Assembly (NCBI RefSeq): GCF_000170755.1
Contig: NZ_ABCK01000034.1
Coordinates: 1-53,228 of the forward strand
DNA from: Lentisphaera araneosa HTCC2155
Lineage (GTDB): Bacteria > Verrucomicrobiota > Lentisphaeria > Lentisphaerales > Lentisphaeraceae
Length of the DNA: 53,228 nt
Reading direction: 5' to 3'
Part shown: positions 17,709 to 26,748 of the stretch, in pieces
Position numbering within the stretch: the first letter of the stretch is position 1
Layout of the letters: every line of letters begins with the position of its first letter
The notes under the pieces: generated by a model
The model's database searches: none
The model's input: the letters and a program-made list of their open reading frames with translations, nothing else
What the model was told of the DNA's origin: nothing
Made by a program: the position numbers and the translations under genes

Positions 17709-18586
17709 GATTGTCCTACCACACTATTTTTTATCGCATACTCCTCAGCCATCGCAATCGCCGCACAATTTATGATATCTAAATTACCCGCATAGCGTGG
17801 AAGGTAATCACCCAAACCGCAACACCTAACTGTAACAACTATCCTACCACCTTCGTAGACTGGTTGAACAATAACTTCATAGCCAGTTACATATTCTTGA
17901 ATCTTTTTTTCCATTTCTTTGATGGGGGAAATTAAGGACTCTACCTCCACTTGATCAACCTTGGCAAAAATGGTTGTCTGCATATTAATACAAGGTATTG
18001 CAGGATTTAAATTAAGGATAGCCTTTACATTTTCACATCCAGTTAAATGTCTTAAACCTGCCTCAGTATTATAGATATATTCATCAATATTTTCTCTTGT
18101 ACCTGGTCCAGCACTTTTAGATGCAATACTAGAAACAACTTCTATATATTCAATATTTTTCACATTCCTAAATATAGTGTAAGCCATTGGAATGGAGGCT
18201 TGCCCACCACAGGTAATCATATTTATATTTGCGGCACTTAAACAACTCGGACCATTTATTGCTGGTATGCAAATCTTGCCAACCTGTGAAGGAGTCATGT
18301 CTATACATTTGATACCTAAATCCTTGAAGATATTGGCATGGATTTTATGACTTTGTGCAGAGGTGGCATCAAAAACTAAATCAATATTTTCTTTATTCTC
18401 GACTATAGCGTCTATACTTTTATCTGAGACTATTATACCTAAAGAACTAGCCTTAATCATTCCGTTAGAGGCAAAACTTCTTCCTACAAAAAGAACACAA
18501 TCCAAAAACTTTGAACGCATGACTTTAATCAAAAGATCTGTACCAATATTTCCGCTACCCAAAATTGCTATTTTCAATTTTTTCAT
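17705..18586 (-). CDS. Acetaldehyde dehydrogenase, acetylating (DmpF/MhpF family)
   Basis: A 293-residue Rossmann enzyme: I-L-G-S-G-N-I-G-T-D at the NAD site and catalytic Cys126 in I-T-C-G-G-Q-A-S-I-P. S-S-I-A-S-K-S-A-G-P-G-T-R is the conserved family segment. It interconverts acetyl-CoA and acetaldehyde with NAD(H) and normally forms a channelled complex with the aldolase encoded next. It comes 11 bp after rfbH. In the glycan operon it is predicted to run towards acetaldehyde. Confidence 0.87.
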   Translation of the reverse strand: MKKLKIAILGSGNIGTDLLIKVMRSKFLDCVLFVGRSFASNGMIKASSLGIIVSDKSIDAIVENKENIDLVFDATSAQSHKIHANIFKDLGIKCIDMTPSQVGKICIPAINGPSCLSAANINMITCGGQASIPMAYTIFRNVKNIEYIEVVSSIASKSAGPGTRENIDEYIYNTEAGLRHLTGCENVKAILNLNPAIPCINMQTTIFAKVDQVEVESLISPIKEMEKKIQEYVTGYEVIVQPVYEGGRIVVTVRCCGLGDYLPRYAGNLDIINCAAIAMAEEYAIKNSVVGQS

Positions 18587-18597
18587 ATCAACATTCT

Positions 18598-19926
18598 TTA
18601 TTTATACACACGGGAAGTTGTACTAATCATAAACTCAATCATTTCTTGTGTCATACCTGGATAGACGCCTAACCAAAAAGTATCGTTCATAATTTTGTCG
18701 GTATTTTGGAGGTCGCCAACAACGCGGTAGACTGAATCATCACCACGAATGTCATCAAAACAGGGATGGCGGGTGATGTTACCTGCGAAGAGCATGCGCG
18801 TTTGAATATTATTTTTTTCGAGTTCGCCAACGATCTGGGCTCGACTAAGGGGCGAAGAATCTTTAACTGTGATGGGGAAGCCAAACCAACTGGGATCTGA
18901 GTTCTCAGTCGCTTGCGGGAGAATCAAGAACTCGTCTAAATCCTTGAGTCCATCATGGAGCCCTTGAAAATTACGGCGCCGTGCTTCAGTGACTTGATCA
19001 AGTTTTTTTAATTGCTCTACGCCGATAGCCGCCTGCATATCTGTGACTTTGAGATTGTAGCCAAAATGAGAATAAATATATTTATGGTCGTAGCCTTTGG
19101 GTAGGGTGCCCAGCGACCAGCCGAAACGCTTACCACAGGAATCATCTTTCCCAGATGGGCAAAAACAGTCACGTCCCCAATCGCGAAATGATTCCGCAAT
19201 CATCTTGAGCTTGCCGCTCTTCATGTAAACGGCGCCACCTTCGCCCATGGTGAGGTGATGTGGTGGATAAAAACTACTTGTGGCAATATCACCAAAAGTT
19301 CCTGTTTGTTGTCCCGCATATTCACTGCCGAGGGCATCACAATTATCTTCAATAAGCCATAAATTGTGTTTATCACAAAAAGCTTTTACTCGAGCTAAAT
19401 CAAAAGGATTACCTAGTGTATGGGCAATCATCACCGCTTTTGTTTTATCACTTACGGCTAACTCAAGCTGCGAGCAATCAATATTATAAGTTCCAAGTTC
19501 CACATCAACAAAAACGGGAACGGCGCCAAATTGTAATAATGGCGATACCGTAGTTGGAAAGCCGGCGGCAACTGTAATGACTTCATCACCACGTTTGATT
19601 GCTCTTTCCTTTAACTTATGGGAAGTCAAAGTCATAAAGGCCACGAGATTGGCGGATGAACCCGAATTGACCAAGAGGCAGTGCTTAACTCCCATCTTAG
19701 CCGCAAATTCCAATTCAAATTGCTTACAAAAGCGACCCGAAGTTAGCCAAAACTCCAAGGAAGAATCCACTAAGTTAACTAATTCATTTTCATCAAAAAA
19801 ACGACCTCCATAATTGATTCGACTTTCCCCTGGAATGAAGTCCTGATCGGATTTATCGTGCACTAAAGAGTAATATTCTTTAGTTTTTTCTAAAATTTCA
19901 TTTTTTAATTTTTCAGCTTCGTTCAC
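18598..19926 (-). CDS. rfbH: CDP-4-keto-6-deoxyglucose 3-dehydratase E1 (RfbH)
   Basis: A 442-residue PMP-dependent aminotransferase-fold enzyme. The usual PLP-lysine is replaced by His in S-F-Y-P-P-H-H-L-T (His223/224), the hallmark of E1. Cys196, Cys254, Cys256 and Cys264 reproduce the C-X57-C-X1-C-X7-C [2Fe-2S] motif. It removes the C3 hydroxyl of CDP-4-keto-6-deoxy-D-glucose to give the 3,6-dideoxy precursor. Known E1 enzymes need an NADH reductase E3 (RfbI/AscD); none is encoded in the window. It overlaps rfbG by 14 bp. Confidence 0.95.
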   Translation of the reverse strand: MNEAEKLKNEILEKTKEYYSLVHDKSDQDFIPGESRINYGGRFFDENELVNLVDSSLEFWLTSGRFCKQFELEFAAKMGVKHCLLVNSGSSANLVAFMTLTSHKLKERAIKRGDEVITVAAGFPTTVSPLLQFGAVPVFVDVELGTYNIDCSQLELAVSDKTKAVMIAHTLGNPFDLARVKAFCDKHNLWLIEDNCDALGSEYAGQQTGTFGDIATSSFYPPHHLTMGEGGAVYMKSGKLKMIAESFRDWGRDCFCPSGKDDSCGKRFGWSLGTLPKGYDHKYIYSHFGYNLKVTDMQAAIGVEQLKKLDQVTEARRRNFQGLHDGLKDLDEFLILPQATENSDPSWFGFPITVKDSSPLSRAQIVGELEKNNIQTRMLFAGNITRHPCFDDIRGDDSVYRVVGDLQNTDKIMNDTFWLGVYPGMTQEMIEFMISTTSRVYK

Positions 19927-20992
19927 TTAATTCTCTCATGTAATCGTTAATATCATTCACTGTGTTGATAGTTTTGTTTTCAATTGAGTTTTTATACCAC
20001 GCGACCGTTCTTTGTATACTCTGTTCACAATTCCATAACGGCTGCCAATCAAGTTTTACATTAGCTTGCGAACTATCGAGTTTTAACAATTTGGCCTCAT
20101 GCAAATCTGCTAAAGATTCATTGAGCTCATAATCAATTTCATTCCAAACGGCTTTACTCATTTCTAAAATATCTTCAACCGATCTAATATCGCTATCCGC
20201 AGGACCAAAATTCCATGCCTGAGCGCATTCCTTTTTCCTTTGTAAAAGCTTCGACCCCAGAAGAAGGTAGCCATAAAGACAATCTAAAACGTGCTGCCAA
20301 GGACGTATAGAATGGGGGCTGCGAATAAATACCTTTTCTTTATTCATGGTGGCTTTTATAACATCTGGTATCAGGCGATCTTTTGACCAATCACCACCCG
20401 CAATCACATTACCTGCACGAGCACTCGCAATTAAAGTGTGATGCTTCAGGCCATAATCATCTAAATTAAAGAATGATCTTCTAAAACTACTAATCAATAA
20501 TTCGGCACAGGCTTTTGATGCGCTATAGGGATCATAACCGCCCATGGGCTCATTTTCTCTGTAGCCCCACAACCATTCTTTATTTTCGTAACATTTATCA
20601 GTTGTAATGCAGATAATCGCTTTGATTGAATCTACTCCTCGACAAGCTTGTAAAACATGACCTGTCCCCATGACATTGGTTTGATAAGTCCCTAAAGGGT
20701 CTTCATAAGAGTCACGCACTAGTGGCTGAGCCGCTAAATGAAAAATGATTTCAGGTTGAATTCGCTTAATTTGATTATTTAAATGATCAAAATTACAGAT
20801 ATCCCCCGTGGTGAAATCACCCTCTAAAGCCAATTCCGAAAAATGATCTTTAACTTCAAGTTTTTTGGAATAGCCGAAGACTTGTGCACCTAATATTTCC
20901 AACCATTGACAAAGCCAAGAGCCTTTAAAGCCAGTGTGCCCAGTCACAAGTACGCGCTTATCTTTGTAAAAACTTAATTCCATACTTTCCAT
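19913..20992 (-). CDS. rfbG: CDP-glucose 4,6-dehydratase
   Basis: A 359-residue extended [15 protein letters not shown] near residue 14, T-D-K-C-Y-E-N-K, and Y-S-A-S-K as the catalytic pair. The N-K-E-W-x-W-G-Y-R-E segment is characteristic of CDP-glucose dehydratases. It converts CDP-D-glucose to CDP-4-keto-6-deoxy-D-glucose with bound NAD+. It lies between rfbF (19-bp overlap) and rfbH, the standard order for 3,6-dideoxyhexose clusters. Confidence 0.95.
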   Translation of the reverse strand: MESMELSFYKDKRVLVTGHTGFKGSWLCQWLEILGAQVFGYSKKLEVKDHFSELALEGDFTTGDICNFDHLNNQIKRIQPEIIFHLAAQPLVRDSYEDPLGTYQTNVMGTGHVLQACRGVDSIKAIICITTDKCYENKEWLWGYRENEPMGGYDPYSASKACAELLISSFRRSFFNLDDYGLKHHTLIASARAGNVIAGGDWSKDRLIPDVIKATMNKEKVFIRSPHSIRPWQHVLDCLYGYLLLGSKLLQRKKECAQAWNFGPADSDIRSVEDILEMSKAVWNEIDYELNESLADLHEAKLLKLDSSQANVKLDWQPLWNCEQSIQRTVAWYKNSIENKTINTVNDINDYMRELSERS

Positions 20993-21744
20993 GGTGCATT
21001 ACCTTCTGCCCAGAGTTTTTCCAAATAATTCTTTTCACGAAGAGTATCCATAGGCTGCCAAAAACCTTCATGAACATAACAGGCCATTTGCTGGTCTTTG
21101 GCCAAATTCTTCATAGGTTCTTGTTCAAAAACAATCTCGTCGCCATCTATATAATCAATCACTTTAGGAGATAAAACGAAAAAACCACCATTAATTAAAC
21201 CACCATCACCCATGGGTTTTTCCTCAAAAGCTTCGACTTGATGCTCAGTTAATTTAATCGCGCCAAAACGACCCGGCGGATAGGTTCCAGTAACAGTAGC
21301 TAATAAGCCTTGCTGGCGGTGAAAGTAAATGAGCTTGTCGATGGGAACATCACTGACTCCATCACCATAAGTGAAACAAAAATCTTCATCACCTAAGTAT
21401 TCCTTCACGCGTTTAAGACGACCTCCAGTCATCGTCTCTAGACCAGTGTCCACCAATGTCACTTTCCAGTCCTCAGCGTTATTGTGATGCACTTCCATTT
21501 TATTATTTTTCATATCAAAAGTCACATCAGACATGTGAAGAAAATAATTGGCAAAATATTCTTTAATAACATAGCCCTTATAGCCACAGCAAATAATAAA
21601 CTCCTTAATACCGTAATGAGAGTATATTTTCATGATATGCCAGAGGATCGGCTTACCTCCAATATCAACCATTGGCTTAGGTTTGTAATCCGTTTCTTCG
21701 GAAATTCGCGTACCCAAACCTCCTGCTAAAATTACTGCTTTCAT
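20974..21744 (-). CDS. rfbF: Glucose-1-phosphate cytidylyltransferase
   Basis: A 256-residue nucleotidyltransferase: [40 protein letters not shown], and F-E-E-K-P. Length and motifs match RfbF/AscA. It makes CDP-glucose from CTP and Glc-1-P, committing carbon to the CDP-3,6-dideoxyhexose branch. It overlaps the ABC exporter stop by four bases. Confidence 0.95.
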   Translation of the reverse strand: MKAVILAGGLGTRISEETDYKPKPMVDIGGKPILWHIMKIYSHYGIKEFIICCGYKGYVIKEYFANYFLHMSDVTFDMKNNKMEVHHNNAEDWKVTLVDTGLETMTGGRLKRVKEYLGDEDFCFTYGDGVSDVPIDKLIYFHRQQGLLATVTGTYPPGRFGAIKLTEHQVEAFEEKPMGDGGLINGGFFVLSPKVIDYIDGDEIVFEQEPMKNLAKDQQMACYVHEGFWQPMDTLREKNYLEKLWAEGNAPWKVWN

Positions 21745-23531
21745 TTATTCTCCTCCATTTGTCGGTTCCACATACTAGAAAACTCCCCTTGCTTAGATAC
21801 AAGTTCATCGAAGCTTCCCTCTTCAAGTACAGAGCCATCTTTCATCACAATCACCTGATCTGCACCTTTAATTGTTGATAAGCGGTGGGCAATAACAATC
21901 AGAGTTGTTTCTTGGGCAATTTGAGTGATAGATTGCTGAATCATTTTTTCTGACTCTGTATCTAGTGAAGACGTCGCTTCATCGAGGATGAGAATTTCCG
22001 GTTGACGCAAAATAGCTCGCGCAATCGCTAGGCGTTGAATTTGGCCCCCAGAAAGACGTACTCCACGATCGCCCACTTCGGTATCCAAGCCCTGCTGTAA
22101 TTTTTTTACAAATTCCCAAGCATTCGCTTTTTGACAAGCTTGGATGAGTTCTTGTTCTGAGGCAGATTCTTTCGACCACAAGAGATTTTCTCGAATTGTG
22201 GTATTAAACAAGACGCTTTGCTGGGGAACATAGCCAATTTTTTCACGGTAGGATTTGAGGTCTAAATCCTGTAAAGCCACGCCCCCGATGAGTAAGTCTC
22301 CCTGGGGAATTTCGTGAAAGCCCATGACCACATCCGCTAAGGTGGATTTGCCTGAACCCGACGAGCCTACCAAAGCCGTCATTTGTCCCTTTTTAATCCT
22401 TATATTAACTTGCGCCAAAGCCTTAAGCTCTGCACCTTCGTAAGCAAAGGAGAGATTTTTCAATTGAATACCGCCATCTAGGCCCGCAAATTTTTGTTCA
22501 CCACTCTGAATGGGGTGAGCCAAGGCGTCTTGCTCGAGTTGATAGACATTATCAAAACTTGAGACCATCTGACCTAAGCTACTTTTGGCACTCAAAAAAC
22601 TTGAGATAAAGGGCGTCGTTTTCCATAAGGCGTAGAGCACAATGGAGAGCTGAGCAAAAGACATCTCAAAATAACGCGAACAGGCATAGGCAATAATGAT
22701 GGAAATAATTCCAATGGGATAAAAAAGTTCTTGCACCACTTTTCCCAAAACATAAAAACGTACATTGAGGCCCTCTTGTACCTGCTGTTGCTCCGACAAC
22801 TTATCATAAGCGTAATTTTGGCAGCTAAAAGCCTGAATAACTTTTGCCAAGGAAAAGGATTCCTGGGTGATAGAATTCGAAACACCTGCCGAAGCTACGT
22901 AAGTTTGACCCCATTTATGGCTCAAGCGCGTCAACATAAAGAGAGGTATGGCACAACACAGCGCTACCCCTAAGCAAATCAGCGTAATCTTCCAGGACAT
23001 CAAAAATGCGAGCCCCCCAAAAACTGTGATTTGCACAAGTGAGACACACATCTGACTCAAGTTATCATAGGCAATAGTCAAATGCTGCGTTTCCCGGGTA
23101 ATACTATTAATAAATTGCCCCTGATTTCTTGTTAAATAAAATTTCCAATTGGCATTGACCACCGCCTTGTAGAGATTGAGTACCATATCCTTCTGTAATG
23201 CTGCTCGAATCTTGGCCATGAAATAATTTGTTAGGATAGTGACGAAAGATCTAGAGATATACAAAAATAGAAAAAAGCCGAGGGCAAAGATACTCGTTTT
23301 GGGCAAGCCTAAGGAATCAAAAAACTCAAAGACTCGCTGAGTGACTTGTGTATATTCAGCGCCCGCTCCCTGATCATTCATGATCAAGTCAAAAATGGGC
23401 GCCACCATAAGTGCTGCAGAGGCATCGACAAAGGCACCAAGGCATAAAGTCAGAATACCAAAGATGAGGCTCTTGCGATAATGCTGCCAAAGATACTTGG
23501 CAAAGTTTAGAGTTGGACGTGAAGAGGACAT
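21741..23531 (-). CDS. ABC exporter, MsbA/PglK-like (fused permease-ATPase)
   Basis: A 596-residue half-transporter. About six membrane helices span residues 15-320, then an ABC domain with Walker [10 protein letters not shown], signature L-S-G-G-Q, Walker [13 protein letters not shown] and the switch His in I-A-H-R-L-S-T. It should act as a homodimer. In a glycan operon without wzx, wzy or wzm/wzt, a PglK-like role flipping a lipid-linked oligosaccharide is likely; a lipid or toxin exporter is the alternative. It is the first core gene of the operon after the GxxExxY element. Confidence 0.9.
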   Translation of the reverse strand: MSSSRPTLNFAKYLWQHYRKSLIFGILTLCLGAFVDASAALMVAPIFDLIMNDQGAGAEYTQVTQRVFEFFDSLGLPKTSIFALGFFLFLYISRSFVTILTNYFMAKIRAALQKDMVLNLYKAVVNANWKFYLTRNQGQFINSITRETQHLTIAYDNLSQMCVSLVQITVFGGLAFLMSWKITLICLGVALCCAIPLFMLTRLSHKWGQTYVASAGVSNSITQESFSLAKVIQAFSCQNYAYDKLSEQQQVQEGLNVRFYVLGKVVQELFYPIGIISIIIAYACSRYFEMSFAQLSIVLYALWKTTPFISSFLSAKSSLGQMVSSFDNVYQLEQDALAHPIQSGEQKFAGLDGGIQLKNLSFAYEGAELKALAQVNIRIKKGQMTALVGSSGSGKSTLADVVMGFHEIPQGDLLIGGVALQDLDLKSYREKIGYVPQQSVLFNTTIRENLLWSKESASEQELIQACQKANAWEFVKKLQQGLDTEVGDRGVRLSGGQIQRLAIARAILRQPEILILDEATSSLDTESEKMIQQSITQIAQETTLIVIAHRLSTIKGADQVIVMKDGSVLEEGSFDELVSKQGEFSSMWNRQMEENK

Positions 23532-23546
23532 GATAATTTTGAGTGG

Positions 23547-23820
23547 AACAACGAATTTCGCTAATTATACGAATTGTTTTTTGGGTTAAAACTTTATGTT
23601 GTTATGGTTGACCGCATTGCTTTATTTATATTTTTCATTCGTAGAATCTGTGTAATTAGTTGTTTCATGCTTTTAAAAGTTCTAACAGCGAATTTCGCTA
23701 ATTGAACGAATTATTTTTTGGGTTAAAACTTGATGTTGTTATGGTTGACCGCATTGCTTTATTTATATTTTTTATTCGTGAAATCTGTGTAATTAGTTGT
23801 TTCATGCTTTTAAAAGTTCT
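23547..23820. repeat. Two tandem 137-bp units, each a gene-less inverted-repeat element
   Basis: Two units repeat with an exact 137-bp period. Each holds a 118-bp element (23547-23664 and 23684-23801) plus a 19-bp linker. Each element starts with a 28-nt arm (AACA-CGAATTTCGCTAATT...ACGAAT) and ends with an inverted 29-nt arm (ATTCGT...AATTAGTTGTT), with about 60 bp between. The same arms flank the GxxExxY gene immediately to the right, in the same polarity. The units therefore look like internally deleted, MITE-like relatives of that element. Confidence 0.85.
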
Positions 23821-24256
23821 AACAGCGAATTTCGCTAATTATACGAATTATGATATTTATTAATAAGGCGTTTATAAACAAGAGATTTCTCTCCAAAGTT
23901 AACTAGAATTCCCAGAGGCTTATTACTTGCTTTCAAGTAATTGATAACTTGGGCTTCATGATTATGGTCTAGTGCTTTGACTGCCTTGAGTTCTACAACA
24001 ATTTGATCATAGCAAAGAAAATCCACATAGAATTTTTTCTCAAGTAACTGATCATTAAATAAAATATTAAGTTCTTTCTCGCGTTCATTTGGAATAGCTA
24101 CTTTGTTAAAAGTAATCTCTAGAGCTTCTTGATAGACAGCTTCTAAAAAACCTTGACCCAGCTCCTTATGTACAGCAATACATGCTCCAATAATTGCGTA
24201 ACTCTCTGCTTTGAGAATAAGTTCTTTCATTCGTATAATTTGTTTAATTCGCTGTT
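23821..24256. mobile_element. Inverted-repeat element carrying the GxxExxY gene
   Basis: The left arm 23821-23848 begins AACAGCGAATT and ends AATTATACGAAT. The right arm 24228-24256 is its inverted copy, with 24 of 28 positions identical and differences confined to the middle. The match continues outside as AAAAGTT (left) against AACTTTT (right). The gene's start codon is inside the right arm and its stop codon is inside the left arm, so the element is almost all coding. No target-site duplication was seen. It is wedged between the regulator and the ABC exporter. Confidence 0.65.
23835..24230 (-). CDS. GxxExxY protein (PD-(D/E)XK-like, PDDEXK_3)
   Basis: A 131-residue protein with G-Q-G-F-L-E-A-V-Y (the family-naming motif, about residues 26-34) and a nuclease-like core V-D-F-L-C-Y-D...V-V-E-L-K-A-V. 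Length is typical (about 125). The family is common and multicopy in PVC and related genomes; its function is not established, though a PD-(D/E)XK fold implies nucleic-acid cleavage. The last residues (S-Y-N-stop) and the initiator Met are encoded within the flanking inverted arms. It has the same direction as the glycan operon and may ride on its transcript. Confidence 0.88.
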   Translation of the reverse strand: MKELILKAESYAIIGACIAVHKELGQGFLEAVYQEALEITFNKVAIPNEREKELNILFNDQLLEKKFYVDFLCYDQIVVELKAVKALDHNHEAQVINYLKASNKPLGILVNFGEKSLVYKRLINKYHNSYN

Positions 24257-24263
24257 AAACTTT

Positions 24264-24848
24264 TTAATTGAAGATCCAGTGGAAGTTATCATTTACTTTG
24301 ACACCCTCAGGCAAATAATTATTTGCCGTCGGCTGCTTGGGATCATATAGGCAAACTAAAACGGCTCCATGCTTATTATCAACTAAGTCGCTTAACAACT
24401 GTGTATCATGCCCTAAAAAGCTCTTTTTCTCATCATCGTAAATGGCTTCGAGTTCAAGCCCCCATTCCTTGAGACCGAGATAGACGATTTCAGCTAAGTC
24501 CCCCGCACCTAGAAAAGATAGTTTTTTGACTCCGGAATCAGCGAGATCACGACAGACTTGAGAGCTGAGTTTTCTGGCTTCATGATAGAAATGCATCGAA
24601 AAATCGAGAAACTCCATAGTAAGGCGTGCTTTCTCGGAGATGCCCTTCGGAGTGAGAAAATAATCCCAACGGCGCGAATGAACTTTTTTTATATGTAACA
24701 AGCCGCGACCCGCCATTTTTTTTAAAACTTCATGAGCCAGTTTAATACTACAGCCCAGTTTTTGGGCGGCAATGCGGTTACTCAAATGCGGAGTTTCTTC
24801 CACATGCTTGAGAATTTCGAGTTCTTGAATGTCGTTTTTATGAATCAT
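24264..24848 (-). CDS. Winged-helix regulator with Rossmann-like effector domain
   Basis: A 194-residue protein. Residues 8-70 form a winged helix (L-S-N-R-I-A-A-Q-K-L-G-C-S as recognition region, then a wing near R-R-W-D-Y-F-L-T-P-K-G). Residues 105-190 (K-K-L-S-F-L-G-A-G-D-L-A-E-I-V...) look like a Rossmann fold of the type that senses a nucleotide or nucleotide-sugar. It is the first gene of about 21 kb of uninterrupted leftward genes, so it probably controls the glycan operon and may respond to a pathway intermediate. The only interruption before the ABC exporter is the GxxExxY and repeat insertion. Confidence 0.75.
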   Translation of the reverse strand: MIHKNDIQELEILKHVEETPHLSNRIAAQKLGCSIKLAHEVLKKMAGRGLLHIKKVHSRRWDYFLTPKGISEKARLTMEFLDFSMHFYHEARKLSSQVCRDLADSGVKKLSFLGAGDLAEIVYLGLKEWGLELEAIYDDEKKSFLGHDTQLLSDLVDNKHGAVLVCLYDPKQPTANNYLPEGVKVNDNFHWIFN

Positions 24849-25460
24849 AAGATTTATTAAAAGAAGCTATTGCCATGGGAGTATAAATAAGCTAAAATAT
24901 CACCTAGGCAGGCTCCGCATCAAAACTGAATTTCGAGAGCACAGAATTGATTATCGTTTGTTTTATTAAAGTTACTAAAAAAAACGATAGATTTCAAGAG
25001 CTACTTTCAATTTTCAGCAGTATTTTTAAAAAATTGGATACACTGAAAATAATTTTTAATTGTCAATGTTGAATTTTGAATGAAGGGAAAGAATGAAACC
25101 ACAGATCCAACAGATAGCACAGATGGTTAGAGCAATTTTTAATTGTGAGGGTTTAATGGTGAATGGAAGGAAAGAAATAAAAACAAAAACTGGAACCACG
25201 AAACACACAGAAAAGCACGGAAGGATCAGGTGAATTGAAGAGAAGTAAAAAACTTTTCCACTCATCTTCGGTCATAAGAGCCGCAACAACGAATTTCACC
25301 AATTGAACGAATTAAAGGCGGCCTAACCACAGATCTAGCAGATAGCACAGATGGCGAAGAGATAGTTTTAAATGGTGAATTTTTAATTTTAAATGATGCG
25401 TAGAATAAAGAAGGAATAAGTAAACCACTAATCTTCACTAATTAACACTAATAATCACCT
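24849..25460. repeat. Intergenic repeat block before array 1
   Basis: The proximal part holds the regulator's upstream region, including an inverted repeat TATCGTTT / AAACGATA (24952-24959, 24982-24989). From 25044 it is a mosaic of word repeats: AT-type (about 25044-25082, 25133-25160, 25364-25395), AGAT-type (25098-25126, 25326-25354), GGAA-type (25195-25224), GAATT-type (25285-25313) and TAAT-type (25425-25452), which leads into array 1. No gene is supported; the 69-codon frame at 25056-25265 is made of repeats. Confidence 0.8.
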
Positions 25461-25575
25461 CAGCACAAAGTGCGTAAACTCAGCGTGAAGTGCGTAAACT
25501 CAGCGTGAAGTGCGTAAACTCAGCACGAAGTGCGCTACCTAAGCACGAAGTGCGCTACCTAAGCACGGAGGCATA
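25461..25575. repeat. 20-bp palindromic array 1 (about 6 units)
   Basis: Units are of the form GCAC-GAA-GTGC plus a 9-nt linker. The first three use linker GTAAACTCA with decayed palindromes (GCACAAAGTGC, GCGTGAAGTGC); the next two use GCTACCTAA with perfect palindromes. The last unit decays into the 3' region of the leftward ATPase gene. It is preceded directly by a TAAT-type repeat. Confidence 0.9.
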
Positions 25576-25596
25576 GGGCGATTTTCTTCAGAAACG

Positions 25597-26748
25597 TTAG
25601 ACGAGCTCGGTCAGCTCTTTGAAGTTCCTGAGGTAGTAATTATCACTCAAATCCATTGAATCGCCATTGTAGACGAGCAGTGATTTGGCGTCCATTAGGG
25701 TCCTCATTTTCACGAGTGATTTCAACTGCTTACTCGCATAGGTACTGGCTGATTTAACTTCAATTTGCCAGTCAAAATCATTGATATTGATAAGTAAGTC
25801 GACTTCGTTGCCATTACTATCGCGGAAAAAGTAAGCCTGATCCATGGAGCCTTGATTCAATTGATATTTAAGAAATTCGAGCACGACTAAATTTTCAAAA
25901 ATGCTCCCCACTAGTGGATCGCGCTGCAAGTGATTACGATTTTTAATGCCCAGCAAAAAGCACAAGAGGCCTAACTCAATAAAATAGTACTTTGATGACT
26001 TAATCGCCCGCTTACCAAAGTTATTATAATAAGGGGGCAATTTATAAATAATAAAAGACGCCTCTAAAATGGACAACCAATCTTTGATGGTTTTTTGACT
26101 AACTCCAAGGTCATTTGCCAAGGAAGAATAATCCATGATTTGCCCTGCCCTACCCGCGAGCAGCTTCATGAATTTCTCAAACAAACCTTGGTCCTTGAGC
26201 TTTATCAGTTGACGAACATCACGCTCGACGTAGGTCTGATAATAGTTCGAGTAAGCCACATAAGGTCGTATGGAACGGTCGTAAACTTGCGGCAAGAAAC
26301 CTTTTAATGAGTACTCTTCGAAGCTTTCATAAGCAATTCCCGCAGCCTCCAACTCACTAATGCTAAAGGGCAGGAGTTTAATAATTGCCGTTCGCCCTGC
26401 CAAGGACTGACTAATTGCCGCTTTAAGCTCAAGTTGATGCGAGCCAGTCAAGACATACTGACCCATAATCTTATTTTGATCGATAATAACTTGTATGTAA
26501 CTCAACAAATGGGGTACGCGCTGAATCTCATCGATGATAAGCTTGCCCTTGAACTGAGCTAGGTAGGCTTTGGGGTCTTCGCTGGCCAAAGCACGCGTTT
26601 CTGGATCCTCCAAATTACTGTAGTCATAAGATGGCAACTCAACTTTTGCCAAGGTAGTTTTCCCAGCTTGACGAGGCCCTAAAATTGTGACCACGGGAAA
26701 TTCGCGACAAAGCTGGTGAAACTCAGATGTAATAGCTCGTTTAATCAT
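25597..26748 (-). CDS. AAA_14/DUF4143 ATP-binding protein
   Basis: A 383-residue protein: Walker A G-P-R-Q-A-G-K-T-T (24-32), Walker B L-I-I-D-E-I-Q, sensor-like L-T-G-S-H-Q, then a winged-helix segment (D-Y-S-S-L-A-N-D-L-G-V-S-Q-K-T-I) and a C-terminal PD-(D/E)XK-like DUF4143 core (N-E-V-D-L-L-I...I-E-V-K-S-A). These proteins are abundant accessory genes of uncertain function, with proposed roles in defence or DNA metabolism. It is a single gene bounded by repeats on both sides. Array 1 lies 20 bp beyond its stop. Confidence 0.88.
   Translation of the reverse strand: MIKRAITSEFHQLCREFPVVTILGPRQAGKTTLAKVELPSYDYSNLEDPETRALASEDPKAYLAQFKGKLIIDEIQRVPHLLSYIQVIIDQNKIMGQYVLTGSHQLELKAAISQSLAGRTAIIKLLPFSISELEAAGIAYESFEEYSLKGFLPQVYDRSIRPYVAYSNYYQTYVERDVRQLIKLKDQGLFEKFMKLLAGRAGQIMDYSSLANDLGVSQKTIKDWLSILEASFIIYKLPPYYNNFGKRAIKSSKYYFIELGLLCFLLGIKNRNHLQRDPLVGSIFENLVVLEFLKYQLNQGSMDQAYFFRDSNGNEVDLLININDFDWQIEVKSASTYASKQLKSLVKMRTLMDAKSLLVYNGDSMDLSDNYYLRNFKELTELV

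Noticed and set aside
24849..25000. JUMPstart/ops element upstream of the glycan operon
   Set aside because: The - strand has some similar short words (GTGCTCT, GGAGCC) but not the GGCGGTAG ops core.
25056..25265. 69-aa reading frame
   Set aside because: It consists of AT-, AGAT- and GGAA-type repeats, with no plausible ribosome site or family.
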